From Brachionus koreanus (lineage: Eukaryota > Rotifera > Eurotatoria > Ploima > Brachionidae): a stretch of 26,238 nt of DNA. Both the position numbers and the translations under genes were made by a program. Under the pieces are notes generated by a model that was given only the letters and a program-made list of their open reading frames with translations, was not told the DNA's origin and did no database searches. The stretch spans positions 66,864 through 93,101 of the forward strand of contig PJRA01000011.1 in NCBI GenBank assembly GCA_016987375.1, in the 5' to 3' direction. Position 1 is the stretch's first letter, and each line of letters starts with the position of its first letter. This document shows positions 1-9,200 of this stretch, piece by piece.

Positions 1-2
1 TC

Positions 3-197
3 AGATCTCAAAATTGGAATATTTACAGAGAGAAAATGAAATATTTTCAACCAAGATTTAATTTACTGACAAACTGAGTTGTGACAACTAGGAACAAACT
101 ACCAACAGATATTGTAAATGCACAGAGCTTAAATAGTTTTAAGGAAAAACTGGACGTCTGGATGAAGGATTATTTGCAGCGACAGCTAAAACCCTAA
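3..197 (+). pseudogene. Decayed 3' end of a non-LTR retrotransposon reverse-transcriptase ORF
   Basis: Codons starting at position 3 read as the C-terminal tail typical of LINE ORF2 proteins: a basic stretch, then a segment ending NKLPTDIVNAQSLNSFKEKL and a stop at 195-197. Animal LINEs commonly end with the pattern N-x-LP-(D/T)-(D/I)V-V(N/K)-A-x-S-(L/V)-N-x-F. An internal TGA at 75-77 sits where the family usually has Arg (consensus-like R-V-V just before the LP motif), and Trp of the usual W-N-K-L-P is Arg here, so this copy is dead. It runs off the left edge of the window, so only about 65 codons are visible. The family (Jockey, CR1 or I-like) cannot be decided from this tail. Confidence 0.75.
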
Positions 198-259
198 AGG
201 GCTCTACTTGGACTTGTTATAGTTCAAGTTGCTGTTCTATTTACTACTACTACTACTAA
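198..259 (+). repeat. LINE 3' UTR with (TAC)n tail
   Basis: A short untranslated stretch follows the LINE stop codon and ends in five TAC units (about 242-256). Short 3' UTRs ending in a simple trinucleotide repeat are typical of several non-LTR retrotransposon clades, and the position directly after the ORF supports this reading. Confidence 0.6.
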
Positions 260-346
260 AACCATCAAAACTCTCAACATTAATCAGAACAATCTTATTA
301 GACATATGTTTAACTTGAGATCTAAGATCTACATCTTTGAAAAAAG

Positions 347-643
347 ATGTCCTTTATTAGCCTTATTAGTTTCAACGCCTTAGCTTCAAATAAATTTCAG
401 TATATATGTTCTAATATCCTCAACAGTTATCCTCTTTTCTTTAGAAATGATATCAAGCGCTTGCCAGAGTTCACGGGAAAAAATCTTGAATCAATATTAA
501 ATAGTATTGGTAAGCTTAAATTGGATCTTAAGCGTCACTTTTACATTCGTGATGGTATCTTGGACTCTATTGAGCTTTGTTTGGGTAACTTAAGATTCAA
601 AAAATTAAAAATCCTTCTTAATGAATTAATTAGACCAAATTAA
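347..643 (+). CDS. Unrecognised 98-residue ORF, possibly transposon-derived
   Basis: A 98-codon ORF opens with MSFISLISFN and is rich in Leu, Ile, Asn and Lys. It has no signal peptide, no convincing membrane segment and no motif I recognise. An overlapping open stretch in another frame just upstream (about 280-360) could be its original N-terminus before a frameshift, but nothing supports that beyond proximity. It lies between a LINE 3' end and a decayed MULE-like fragment, so transposon debris is as likely as a real gene. It is listed because it is open for almost 300 bases in very AT-rich DNA; function unknown. Confidence 0.2.
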   Translation: MSFISLISFNALASNKFQYICSNILNSYPLFFRNDIKRLPEFTGKNLESILNSIGKLKLDLKRHFYIRDGILDSIELCLGNLRFKKLKILLNELIRPN

Positions 644-999
644 ATCAATTCACTTTTTTTGGTCCAGAGGAATTTACTTTCAATATATGTAACTATTTTT
701 CTACTTTTTATTTTTATTTTTTTTTAAAAAAAATTTTTATACTTTTAATTTTACTTCTCCTAATAAATAAATAAATAAAAATGTATTCTGTTACTCTCTA
801 TCTTAATTTATCTAATTTTAATTTAATATTTCTCTAATTTTTAACTTATATTATTCTTAATTTATTTTTTTTCTTATTTTTTATTTATTTTTTATTCGAT
901 TTAACTTTATTTTGATTTTTTTTAATTTATTTTTAGTTTTAATCTGAAGGAGCTAAAGTTCTGTACAGAAATTCAAATAAATAAAAAAAATAAATTAAA
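644..999. other. AT-rich low-complexity intergenic stretch
   Basis: The region is dominated by T-runs and contains an (AAAT)n microsatellite near 762-780. No ORF, RNA gene or paired repeat was seen. Confidence 0.6.
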
Positions 1000-1440
1000 G
1001 TGGACCAGATTATTGATTCAAAATGCTACATAAGAAAAAAAATTCTTTTTTACAAATCTCTATTTTCAAAACAAAATTCAAAACAAGTTTTGTTATTCAA
1101 AAATATTTTCATGTGGCTGAAAGTAAGGACTAAGTCTCCATTTCAACCAGCCAAGGCTCTGCCTAAATTATATTTTAAATAAATAATCGAAAATGCAAAT
1201 CAAGTTACCGAATGGATAAAAGAAAATACAACATGGTCATATAAGAGGCCATTCGTAACAAAAACTGGAACAACAGAAGAGTACCGATGTAAAAAGTTAA
1301 AAAAAGAGGCCCACAATACAATGCAGCTATATGTTTTTTATACAATAGCCACAATCAAGCAGTTATAATGTTCAAAACCACTAATGAACACAATCTACTA
1401 CACAAGAATTTAAAAGACAGAGAGGGAGTCCTAAGAAAAC
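1000..1440 (+). pseudogene. Relic of a MULE-type transposase N-terminal (FLYWCH-like zinc-binding) region
   Basis: The frame opening at 1000 meets TAA at 1180-1182. It then continues with an acidic/aromatic stretch ending in W-S-Y and EEYRCKK (about 1189-1293). The sense then moves to another frame from about 1296, reading VKKRGPQYNAAICFLYNS followed by a K-T-T-N-E-H-N segment (to about 1430). The arrangement Y-R-C-K-x-(V)-K-x-R-G-x-Q, then a hydrophobic LY strand and x-E-H-(D/N)-H, is characteristic of the FLYWCH/WRKY-GCM1-like zinc-binding domain carried by many MULE transposases; here the second His is lost. One stop plus one frameshift make it non-functional. No transposase DDE core is visible downstream. 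Confidence 0.5.
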
Positions 1441-2199
1441 TGCTATATAGTTATTTCATTATCTTCTCAATTTTACTCAAAAATTTCTTTTTACTTTGTT
1501 TATAAATTTTTTTATCATTTTACTTTATTCAAAATATAAATTTTTTTATTTTACTCAAATAATTCTTTCCTTGCTTAATAAAATTATTTTTGAAATTTTA
1601 TTTCTTTATCTCATTTAAAAATAAATAAATATTAAAATAAAAATTGTTATCGTTTAAAAATTTCGTAAATCTTATTTAGTAATTTTAGAGGCCAAAAATA
1701 ATTAATAAATGGGTCCAAAGTAGTAATTATATATCACATAATTAATTAACTATTGAGTAAAAAATAATTATGAGCCCGTTTCAGTAATAGTAACTCATTT
1801 AAATTATTCCCAAATACTCAATCGAATCGCAATGCTGCAAAACCATTAGTTAAAGAATATTTTAATTAATAAATAATTATTTTGAGAATCATTTTATTTT
1901 AAAGAAAAATTAAGTCATATTAAGAATTAATTAGATTTAGATTGATGTGAATAATGTTCGGAAAATTCGGAAACATCAATAATTTTTTTCTCAAATAATT
2001 AATTTTAGATTTCTTAATTTTTGATAAATTGTTTTTTGCTTTTAAAATTTCGAATTAAATAAAAATTTCTAAATTTTAGAGAGAAGCATAATTTAATTAA
2101 TTAATCACAAAAATTGTCAAATTTAATAGTCATCAGTTAAATTTTAAAATTTTATTTATTAGTTAAAATAGAAATTTATTTTTAATCTGACGATCAGAG
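1441..2199. other. AT-rich intergenic stretch upstream of the receptor-like locus
   Basis: Very AT-rich sequence with scattered TTAATTAA-type words. No ORF above background, no tRNA and no convincing inverted repeat were seen. Confidence 0.5.
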
Positions 2200-2207
2200 T
2201 ATATAAG
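2200..2207 (+). promoter_or_regulatory. TATA-box-like element upstream of the receptor-like gene
   Basis: TATATAAG stands out by being followed by a short GC-containing stretch, about 130 nt before the ATG at 2333. A start site about 30 nt downstream would leave a leader with an acceptor-like ATTTTAG (about 2291-2297). In DNA this AT-rich the match alone is weak. Confidence 0.25.
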
Positions 2208-2332
2208 GCGTTGATATTAAGTGTTATACTTTGAATTCTAGATTTCCAAAATTTTCTCTTTTATTTAGTTAAAATCAATTTTTATATTTTTATTTTAGAA
2301 TAATTAACTAAACAATATCAAACTAGCTTAAA

Positions 2333-3442
2333 ATGGATATCAAAATTTTTTCCGTTATTTTTACAGTCTTTTTAAGGTGTAGTTTATCATATGAATTAAT
2401 AATCCGTTTCAATTGCAACGCATTTTCCAATAAATTTTCAATTTTCAAAAATTCTGTATCAATAAAAAATTTAGAGAATTTTTCTGAAATTAACTGGTTT
2501 TGTATTAACAATTATCTTGCGACCAAATTGGACATAATAAATTTTTGTTCTATTAAAAAATTAGAAATTGATTATCAATTTGATTTTTATCAAATAAAAA
2601 TGAGACTTAGAGAAACCATACAATTAAATTTTATCAATGTTGAATTGTTAAGCTTTGAAAAGCCTATTTTCATTAAATTAAAGAAATATTCTGAATTTAT
2701 TTTAGTGAAATTTTTTCATTTTAAATTATTAACACTAAAAAGATGCAGCTATAGTGATTCAAAAAATATTGGAATCTTTAAATCAATTTATTCACTTGAA
2801 TTTTCCTTTACTGTAAAATATTTTTCTAACACTTGTCCTTCGATTTTTAAAGACTCACATTTTAATAAATTAATTTTTCACGGTTTGTCTAAGTCATTTT
2901 TAAAAAAAAATTTTATTGATTTTAAGCAGACAATAAAATCAAATTATTTAAATAGTACTATCAATAATTTGGAATTAAATTTTTTTAAAGGTCCTTTGAC
3001 AAGGAAATTTATGATTTTTAAAAATGTGTCATCATTATACCTGGGTGGTCTAGTCGATTTCATTGAGTATGATGCACTTGAATCCGTTGGTTTAAATATG
3101 ATCACTGTAGATATGAGTATAAATCTGATAAGAAATGGTTTCAAATGGGTTAGTGTTCTCAACAGAAATTTAAATATAAATTTATCTGATCAAGCATTAG
3201 TGCAACAAAATCTAGATAAAATTGTTTTTATATTTTTAAATTATGATTTGATATTTAGGATAGATCAATACATGTATCCTGATAAGGATTTTTGTCTTTT
3301 TAAAGATATTCCTGACAACAGACTTGTATTCATACTACCTAGGAAGAATCTCTTAGAGGACAAAATAAAGAACTGTACTTGTTTGCTTCTATGGCTCTAT
3401 AAGCACAAAGATTTCTTATGGAAAAAAATTTTTACAAAATAG
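2333..3442 (+). CDS. Extracellular N-terminal half of a 7TM receptor-like protein
   Basis: The 369-residue ORF starts with a probable signal peptide (about residues 1-20, MDIKIFSVIFTVFLRCSLSY) followed by about 330 residues without membrane segments. This part is rich in Leu, Ile, Phe, Asn and Lys, with weakly repeated L-x-L-x-x-(F/N) strand-like segments reminiscent of a leucine-rich or solenoid ectodomain. It ends in a Cys cluster (NCTCLLLWLYK). I read it as the ectodomain of the protein whose seven-helix part begins in the next ORF. The stop at 3440-3442 lies just after an A7 run (3422-3428). From there a second frame stays open (about 3430-3489), and a third frame leads straight into the downstream 7TM ORF. 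Two single-base losses would therefore unite them. The assignment as a lineage-specific receptor, perhaps chemosensory, is inference. Confidence 0.55.
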   Translation: MDIKIFSVIFTVFLRCSLSYELIIRFNCNAFSNKFSIFKNSVSIKNLENFSEINWFCINNYLATKLDIINFCSIKKLEIDYQFDFYQIKMRLRETIQLNFINVELLSFEKPIFIKLKKYSEFILVKFFHFKLLTLKRCSYSDSKNIGIFKSIYSLEFSFTVKYFSNTCPSIFKDSHFNKLIFHGLSKSFLKKNFIDFKQTIKSNYLNSTINNLELNFFKGPLTRKFMIFKNVSSLYLGGLVDFIEYDALESVGLNMITVDMSINLIRNGFKWVSVLNRNLNINLSDQALVQQNLDKIVFIFLNYDLIFRIDQYMYPDKDFCLFKDIPDNRLVFILPRKNLLEDKIKNCTCLLLWLYKHKDFLWKKIFTK

Positions 3443-3515
3443 CGGCCTATTTCTATCAATTTGCCAGTCAGAATCAAACAATCATAGTTTAATCGAAAAA
3501 TGTCAATTTTCAGAA

Positions 3516-4646
3516 ATGATCAAGAAATGTAAAATCAAAGAAAATATTGTAGATATGTATTTTTATTCAAATTTAATTTACGATTTTAAAATTTTTTATT
3601 TATTTTTATTCATAACTACAATTTTTCTGCTTTTAATTTGTTTAACAGCATTAACATTACATCTATTTTTATTGATTAAATTACAAAATTGTTTTCAAAA
3701 ACCATTTTCAATTGAAAGACTAATGCTTTTAAGCTCAATCATAAATTTGCTGTATATTTGTGTTAAAATTTTTCATTTATCAAAAAAATGTATTTCTCCA
3801 CATTCATTTTATTGCTCTTCAATTAATAATACATTTTTCGCACAATTAATGGATTTATACGCTTACAAGTTTTTTGGCAATATTCTAAAAATTATGTCTT
3901 ATTTATTTCAGCTTTTGATATCAGTCAAAAGATTGATGCATTTAAATCTAGAGTTTGATGGCAAAATCAAAAAATTATATAAAAAAAAAATCTTGAAAAT
4001 TTTATTTCTAGCATTTTGTATATTTTATCCAATTGATGAACTAATTCCTTTAGTTCTAATGACCAAAATAAACATAAGACGAGGACTTGATGAAATCGTG
4101 AACTATTTAGAGTATCCTGATGTCAGATCATTTTTCTTAAGCTATTCTCTCACTGTTACACCAGTCAGTATTTATCAAAAATATAACCCTTTATTTTTTT
4201 TTTTCATTCTGAATTTTATCATAAATCACTTATTTTGCATTGTACTTTTCATTTTTGTTGAGTTTAAATTATTCATGAATGCGCGATCAGCAATTATTAA
4301 AAAGCAAAAATTGAGAAAAAAAAATGCTTGTCTCAATAATCCCAATTTAGGTAAATCTTTGAATGCAATTGTTTTTAATATGATGAGTATTTCAATCCTG
4401 CGATGTTTTGAAACTTTGATTTTTAGCTTAATTGTATATCAAAAATCTACTGGAAATACATCTAAGTTCAACATTTGTCATCGTTATAGCAAATTTTGTA
4501 CAACTTTTGGAGAATTAAACGATTTAATATTTCTAATTACTATAGCAAATAATTTAATATGCTTTTTCTTTATCGAAAAAAAAATTCGTGAAAAATTAAA
4601 ATTTTTATTAGAAAATTTAATAAATTATCTTTTTTGTATTTTTTAA
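3516..4646 (+). CDS. Seven-transmembrane receptor-like region
   Basis: The 376-residue ORF has seven hydrophobic segments at about 26-54, 68-88, 117-139, 159-182, 224-252, 283-307 and 333-353. A Cys (C100) precedes TM3, and a basic helix-8-like tail (KKIREKLK) follows TM7, which is a rhodopsin-like GPCR layout. TM3 ends S-V-K-R-L where class A receptors usually have E/D-R-Y, so it is divergent. The listed ATG is probably not the true start, because its frame stays open upstream to about 3483 and it joins the secreted ORF ending at 3442. The combined product would be about 770 residues: signal peptide, large ectodomain, 7TM. AATAAA words follow the stop closely (4647-4656). Ligand and G protein are unknown. 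Divergent, fast-evolving 7TM families of this kind are often chemosensory in invertebrates; that role is only inferred. Confidence 0.6.
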   Translation: MIKKCKIKENIVDMYFYSNLIYDFKIFYLFLFITTIFLLLICLTALTLHLFLLIKLQNCFQKPFSIERLMLLSSIINLLYICVKIFHLSKKCISPHSFYCSSINNTFFAQLMDLYAYKFFGNILKIMSYLFQLLISVKRLMHLNLEFDGKIKKLYKKKILKILFLAFCIFYPIDELIPLVLMTKINIRRGLDEIVNYLEYPDVRSFFLSYSLTVTPVSIYQKYNPLFFFFILNFIINHLFCIVLFIFVEFKLFMNARSAIIKKQKLRKKNACLNNPNLGKSLNAIVFNMMSISILRCFETLIFSLIVYQKSTGNTSKFNICHRYSKFCTTFGELNDLIFLITIANNLICFFFIEKKIREKLKFLLENLINYLFCIF

Positions 4647-4656
4647 AATAAAATAA

Positions 4657-5026
4657 ATTAAAATTTCAAAAAAAAATTTGACTTTTTAATTAAATAAAAA
4701 ATAACCTTTTAATCTTGTCTTATAATTTCTAAATGATTTGAAAAAAATTGTTTTAATTGATAAGTAGGTAATTCTTTTATTCTTTTTATCAATTGCTTAT
4801 AATACGTATGAAAAATTAAAATCTTAATTAGTTAACATTAAAGCTTTTAATTGAGGAATTTAGGATTTTATCTTAGTTTAATTTTTTATAAATTCTCTTT
4901 CGGCCTTTTTTACTCAACGATTCAACGAAAAAATTTTAATCCAAAGAACTTTTGAATTTGAGTTTGATATTCATATATTAAAATTTTAGAGTTTTGCTAA
5001 ATTTGGTACAAAAAAAAAATTTTAAC
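4657..5026. other. AT-rich intergenic stretch
   Basis: No ORF or RNA gene was seen. It contains weak self-complementary words around 4755-4800 but nothing convincing. Confidence 0.5.
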
Positions 5027-5322
5027 AGAACAAAATGCTAAAAAAGTTTAAAGCTTATTTTTTTTTATAAAGGCTTTCACTTAAGAATACCGTAAATGCA
5101 GTATAGTGCAACATATAAAGTCGCATCAATAGTTATAGTTTAAAAAATGATGTTCATAATTTCTGAAAAACTTCTGAACAACAGTCAAATTTTTCCAAAT
5201 TAAATTTTTTCAAAATTTGGAGTTTTTTTATCAGAATACTGTTAAAAATGCAAATGAAAGTTGCACGAAAACCGTAAAATTCTTTAAAAAAAAAGTAATA
5301 AGCTTTCTTAGCATTTTGTTCT
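5027..5322. mobile_element. Foldback/MITE-like element with imperfect terminal inverted repeats
   Basis: The left end 5027-5072 begins AGAACAAAATGCTAA. The reverse complement of the right end 5282-5322 begins AGAACAAAATGCTAAG and continues with the same AAGCTTAT and T-run/AAAG words. Weaker complementarity continues inwards (an AAGAAT...GTGCAAC pattern on both arms), so the whole 296 bp could fold back. No protein is encoded and no clear target duplication was found, so the superfamily is undecided. Confidence 0.55.
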
Positions 5323-6223
5323 ATTCTATTGTTTATTAATTATTTTTTTGTTTAAATTAAAATTAAATACAAATTTAAATTTCTTTAAAAAGTAAATTCG
5401 ATTTTATCATTGCAAACAAGAATCGAAAAACTGATTTGTGATAAATTGCTTAAACTAACAACATTTATTAAATTAATTTACAAAATATTTTATCTAAATT
5501 TTACAGATCAGTAGCAAAATTTAAATTATTTACCTTGAATATCTTGTTTTTTAGAACAATTATGTGTTCAAACTATCAGTTTTTTTTAATCTATTTATCA
5601 TATACTATTTAAAATTACTAATTATTTATAATATTTGAAAAATACTTTTAATAAAAATTAAGTGTTAATCAGTCTCCATTAAATTTTTTAAGGTAAAAAT
5701 TCAAGACACAATTATTTTTGTGAAAAATTATCTGTCTCTATGCTTTAAAATTGTTTAGTGTTCTTTTAAAAATATTTAACATATATAAAACGTGTTAAAA
5801 TGTGTAGTGACGGTGGCACAGGTGGCGCTTTTTTTAATAATTTTATTAATAAAAAAAAATAACGAAGCTATTTGCTATTCAATTGTTATTAGGTTTATCA
5901 ATATTTAGTGGATACAAAGATTTTTTTTACAGAAAAAGCTAAAATGAGGCCTCAAAAATGACTTAATCTAAAGTTCCATCAATTGAAAAAAATAAATGTT
6001 TTGCCAAATAGCTGTCATCAAGAAAACTTCAAATTTTATAATTGACTCATTTTTTGATAGTTGCTATTTAAAATAAATAACTTAAACAGATCCTGAATTC
6101 ACAGGAAAATTTATTACATAAAGCTTAGCAACTGAAAACTTTAAACTTTTTTAAACATAAAAAAATTTATAAAGTAAAAAATCTTTAAGTTTATTCGAGC
6201 AGATTGAAACAAACATTTGAAAA
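5323..6223. other. Intergenic stretch upstream of the VHL-calpain gene
   Basis: Almost entirely AT-rich. A small GC-richer patch at about 5806-5830 has no recognisable content. An acceptor-like GAGCAG lies at about 6197-6202, 21 nt before the ATG of the next gene, so a 5' UTR intron or leader addition is possible. The promoter itself was not identified. Confidence 0.4.
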
Positions 6224-9200
6224 ATGGACCAAGTACAGCAAAAATTTAGCGACTTAAGTCGAAAATTGATTAATCGAGTGGCTAAAACGGATATTTTTTC
6301 TGTTTTTGACTTTCTTGAGTTAGAGAATTTAAAATCGATTTCACCTAATAATAAGAATAATATTACTATAATAAATTTTTCAGGTAAAAGAGTAAAACTT
6401 ATTTGGATAGATTATGATGGCCAAAATCGGGAAGATTTTGCTAGATTGCTTAAAGAAAATATTGGCTTTATTTTAAAAATAGGTACTTATTCGAACCATT
6501 TGTATCGTATTCAGCTTGATGCAGATGATTCTTCGTCCGAATCAATTCATTTCAGGATTCCTGAAGATAAAAGCAATTTCTATTTTGGCAATGAAAATGG
6601 ATTAGAAGAAAATTATCTCAAGCTTGTTTATGACTCATGTTGGATTACAAATCCTTTAATAAAATCTGAACATTTGGACCTTTTAGAGAAATTTTTTGAC
6701 CATAAACCAGATCAATTAACGAAAACAGAAACTCTACTTATTCAAAGTTATAGCTACGATGATTCAAGTGAAACAAGTGATTTGATTAATTCATTTTATG
6801 GGAGTTTTAGCGTTGAAAATAAATTTACTGATCCGTTTTTTAATCCACTAAATAGACTTGAACCAAAATTTACAGTTAAAAGAATAAGTGAACACGAGGT
6901 AAGCACTGAAAGAAAAATATTTCCTTCTGTCTATTGGGGAGAAGCATTTCGTTTTACTATTAAAAATGATACAGATATAGACATTGCTCTTTATTGGATT
7001 GACTATAGTGGCGTGGCTAAAAGTAAGTTTTTTGTTTTTTAAAATAGCTTTAAGAAAAAAATTTTCCTTATTAGGAAATTAGAATTTTAAATTATTTACT
7101 AGTGTTGGATGCGGTCTTAGCGAATCGGTCAAAATTGCGGACCGTTTTTTGCGGTCAGACGGCCGGTTCTCCAAACGGTCTCAAATTTTGACCGCTTAAT
7201 AATAGGGCCAATTAAGATGCGGACGGTCATTTGGCCGGTCTCCCAGGCGGTCTAAATTTCAGACCGCAAAAAAATACGGCCAACCAAAAACGGGCGGCCA
7301 CAAATAAGGCCAACTATTTTGCCGGCGGTTATTTGTCCGGTCTCCCAAACGGTCTAAATTTTTTTCCGAAATAAAGATTTTAAATATTTAATTAAATATT
7401 TATGATTAAAAATTTGAAAAAAAATTAAAAATCAAAGACAATTTAAACATTTTTCAAATATTTTTTTGAAAATTTTTTTTAACAAAAAATCTTTTTTGAT
7501 AAGAAAAATTACTGAAGTTAAAGGCATTTAGTTTTGAAAAATGATATTTTTTAAAAATTTTTTTTAAATTTTAATCAAAAATATTTCATTTTAACAAATA
7601 TAGCTCATTTACTAGCTGGCCGTATTAATGGCCGCCCGTTTATAGTTGGCCGTATTTTTTTGGGGTCTGAAATTGAGACCGTTTGGGAGACCGGCCAAAA
7701 GACCGTCCGCATCTTAATTGGCCGTATTATTAAGCGGTCAAAATTTGTGACCGTAGAAATGACGGGCCAAATGACCGCCCGCGTAATAGTTGGCCGTATT
7801 TGTGGCCACCCGTTTTTGGTTGACCGTATTTCTTTGCGGTCTGAAATTGAGACCGCCTGCGAGACCGGCCAAAAGACCGTCCGCAAATAGTTGGCCAAGT
7901 TAAGCGAATACGATCTCGGCCACAAATAATTTTTACCGGATCACTGACCGTATGTATGGATCCCAACACTATTATTTACCCTATTACCGAGTTGAAAACT
8001 AAATTTAAAAAAAATAATTATCATGTTTTAAAAGCAAAAAATTAAACATTTCGTTTTTGTTTTATTTTTAATAAAGTGTTAAAATTTCAATTAAAAATAA
8101 AACTTTTTTTGAATATATTCTTTTCAAAATATTGGACTTGATAAATGCTAATATGCTTTAGGTTTTTTATAATAAACTATTTTGCTACTCAAAATATTTA
8201 TTTTTTTTCAATAAAATTCATTAAAGAATGGAGTGATTTGGCTAAGGCTAGCTTTGTGGATCAAAATAGTCATTTAGGTAATGTTTGGGCACTTTCTGAT
8301 GGAACCATAACGCACATTTTTCAGCTTGGTAAAAAATTGTTTGCTAAAACAGGCTGTTCAGTGAGTGTCTCTAAACTTGGTGAACCGTTCGACTTTGGCA
8401 TCGAAAATTACCAACCTGAAAAATCAAGTTCAATGATCATCCACCCAAATGGAACAACAGAATACAATTCAAAACAAGGTCAAATCGGAAACTGTTGGTT
8501 TTTGCAAACTCTAATTTCAATATATGCTATTTATCCAGAGAAAATAAGTTCTTTATTTATTCAACCCGAAATGGTTAACTCTACTGGTGTAGTTATAGTT
8601 AAATTATGGAGTAAAGATAATGAATGTTGGCGTTTAGTCATTATGGACGATAACCTTCCTTTGGGCAATGACTCAAGATGGTTTTGTTCGGGTCCTCTTG
8701 GTGAATTGAATAATATATTTTGGGTTTCTTTGCTAGAAAAAGCAGTCTCTAAGCAAATAGCTAGTTTTAAAAATTTGGAAAGTGGATTAAACAGTATTAG
8801 AGTTGAAGGATTGTTTTATCTTATTTTAGGACCAGAAGTTAAAGAAACTGAAAGCATTGATGTGCCAGAAGATGAAAATGATTTTTCTGTTTTTGATAAA
8901 TTGGTTGAAAATTTTAAGAAGAAAAATGTGTGCTGTATGGCAAGTCGTTACTCAAAAAATAAAAAGCTAATTGATACAGAAACTGGCATGGTAAGTTATC
9001 ATGGATATGGGCTTTTAGACATCAAAGAAAATGTATGTGACAGTGAGTTTGTGTTTGTCAAATGTCATAACACATGGAGCAAGGGAGGGGGTATTTGTTG
9101 ATAAGTTTTGGAAAAAATTAAATATCAAAATTTTTCTTAAAGAGTGGTCTGGAGATTGGAGTGATTCTTCTGATTTATGGAATAAATATCCTGAAATCAA

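Noticed and set aside
3371..3513. An intron joining the receptor ectodomain to the 7TM ORF
   Set aside because: The acceptor TTTTCAG at 3513 is good, but in-phase donors at 3375 and 3381 both create a TAA at the junction; frameshifts explain the region better.
7605..7969. Three overlapping ORFs on both strands within the GC-richer repeat
   Set aside because: They are by-products of the palindromic GGCC/GACCG subrepeats of the hAT-type foldback element; residue patterns simply repeat the DNA unit.
9099..9101. TGA as the end of the calpain domain
   Set aside because: It lies inside the 52-nt intron 9091-9142; the joined exons give the canonical calpain EW-x-G-x-WSD segment.
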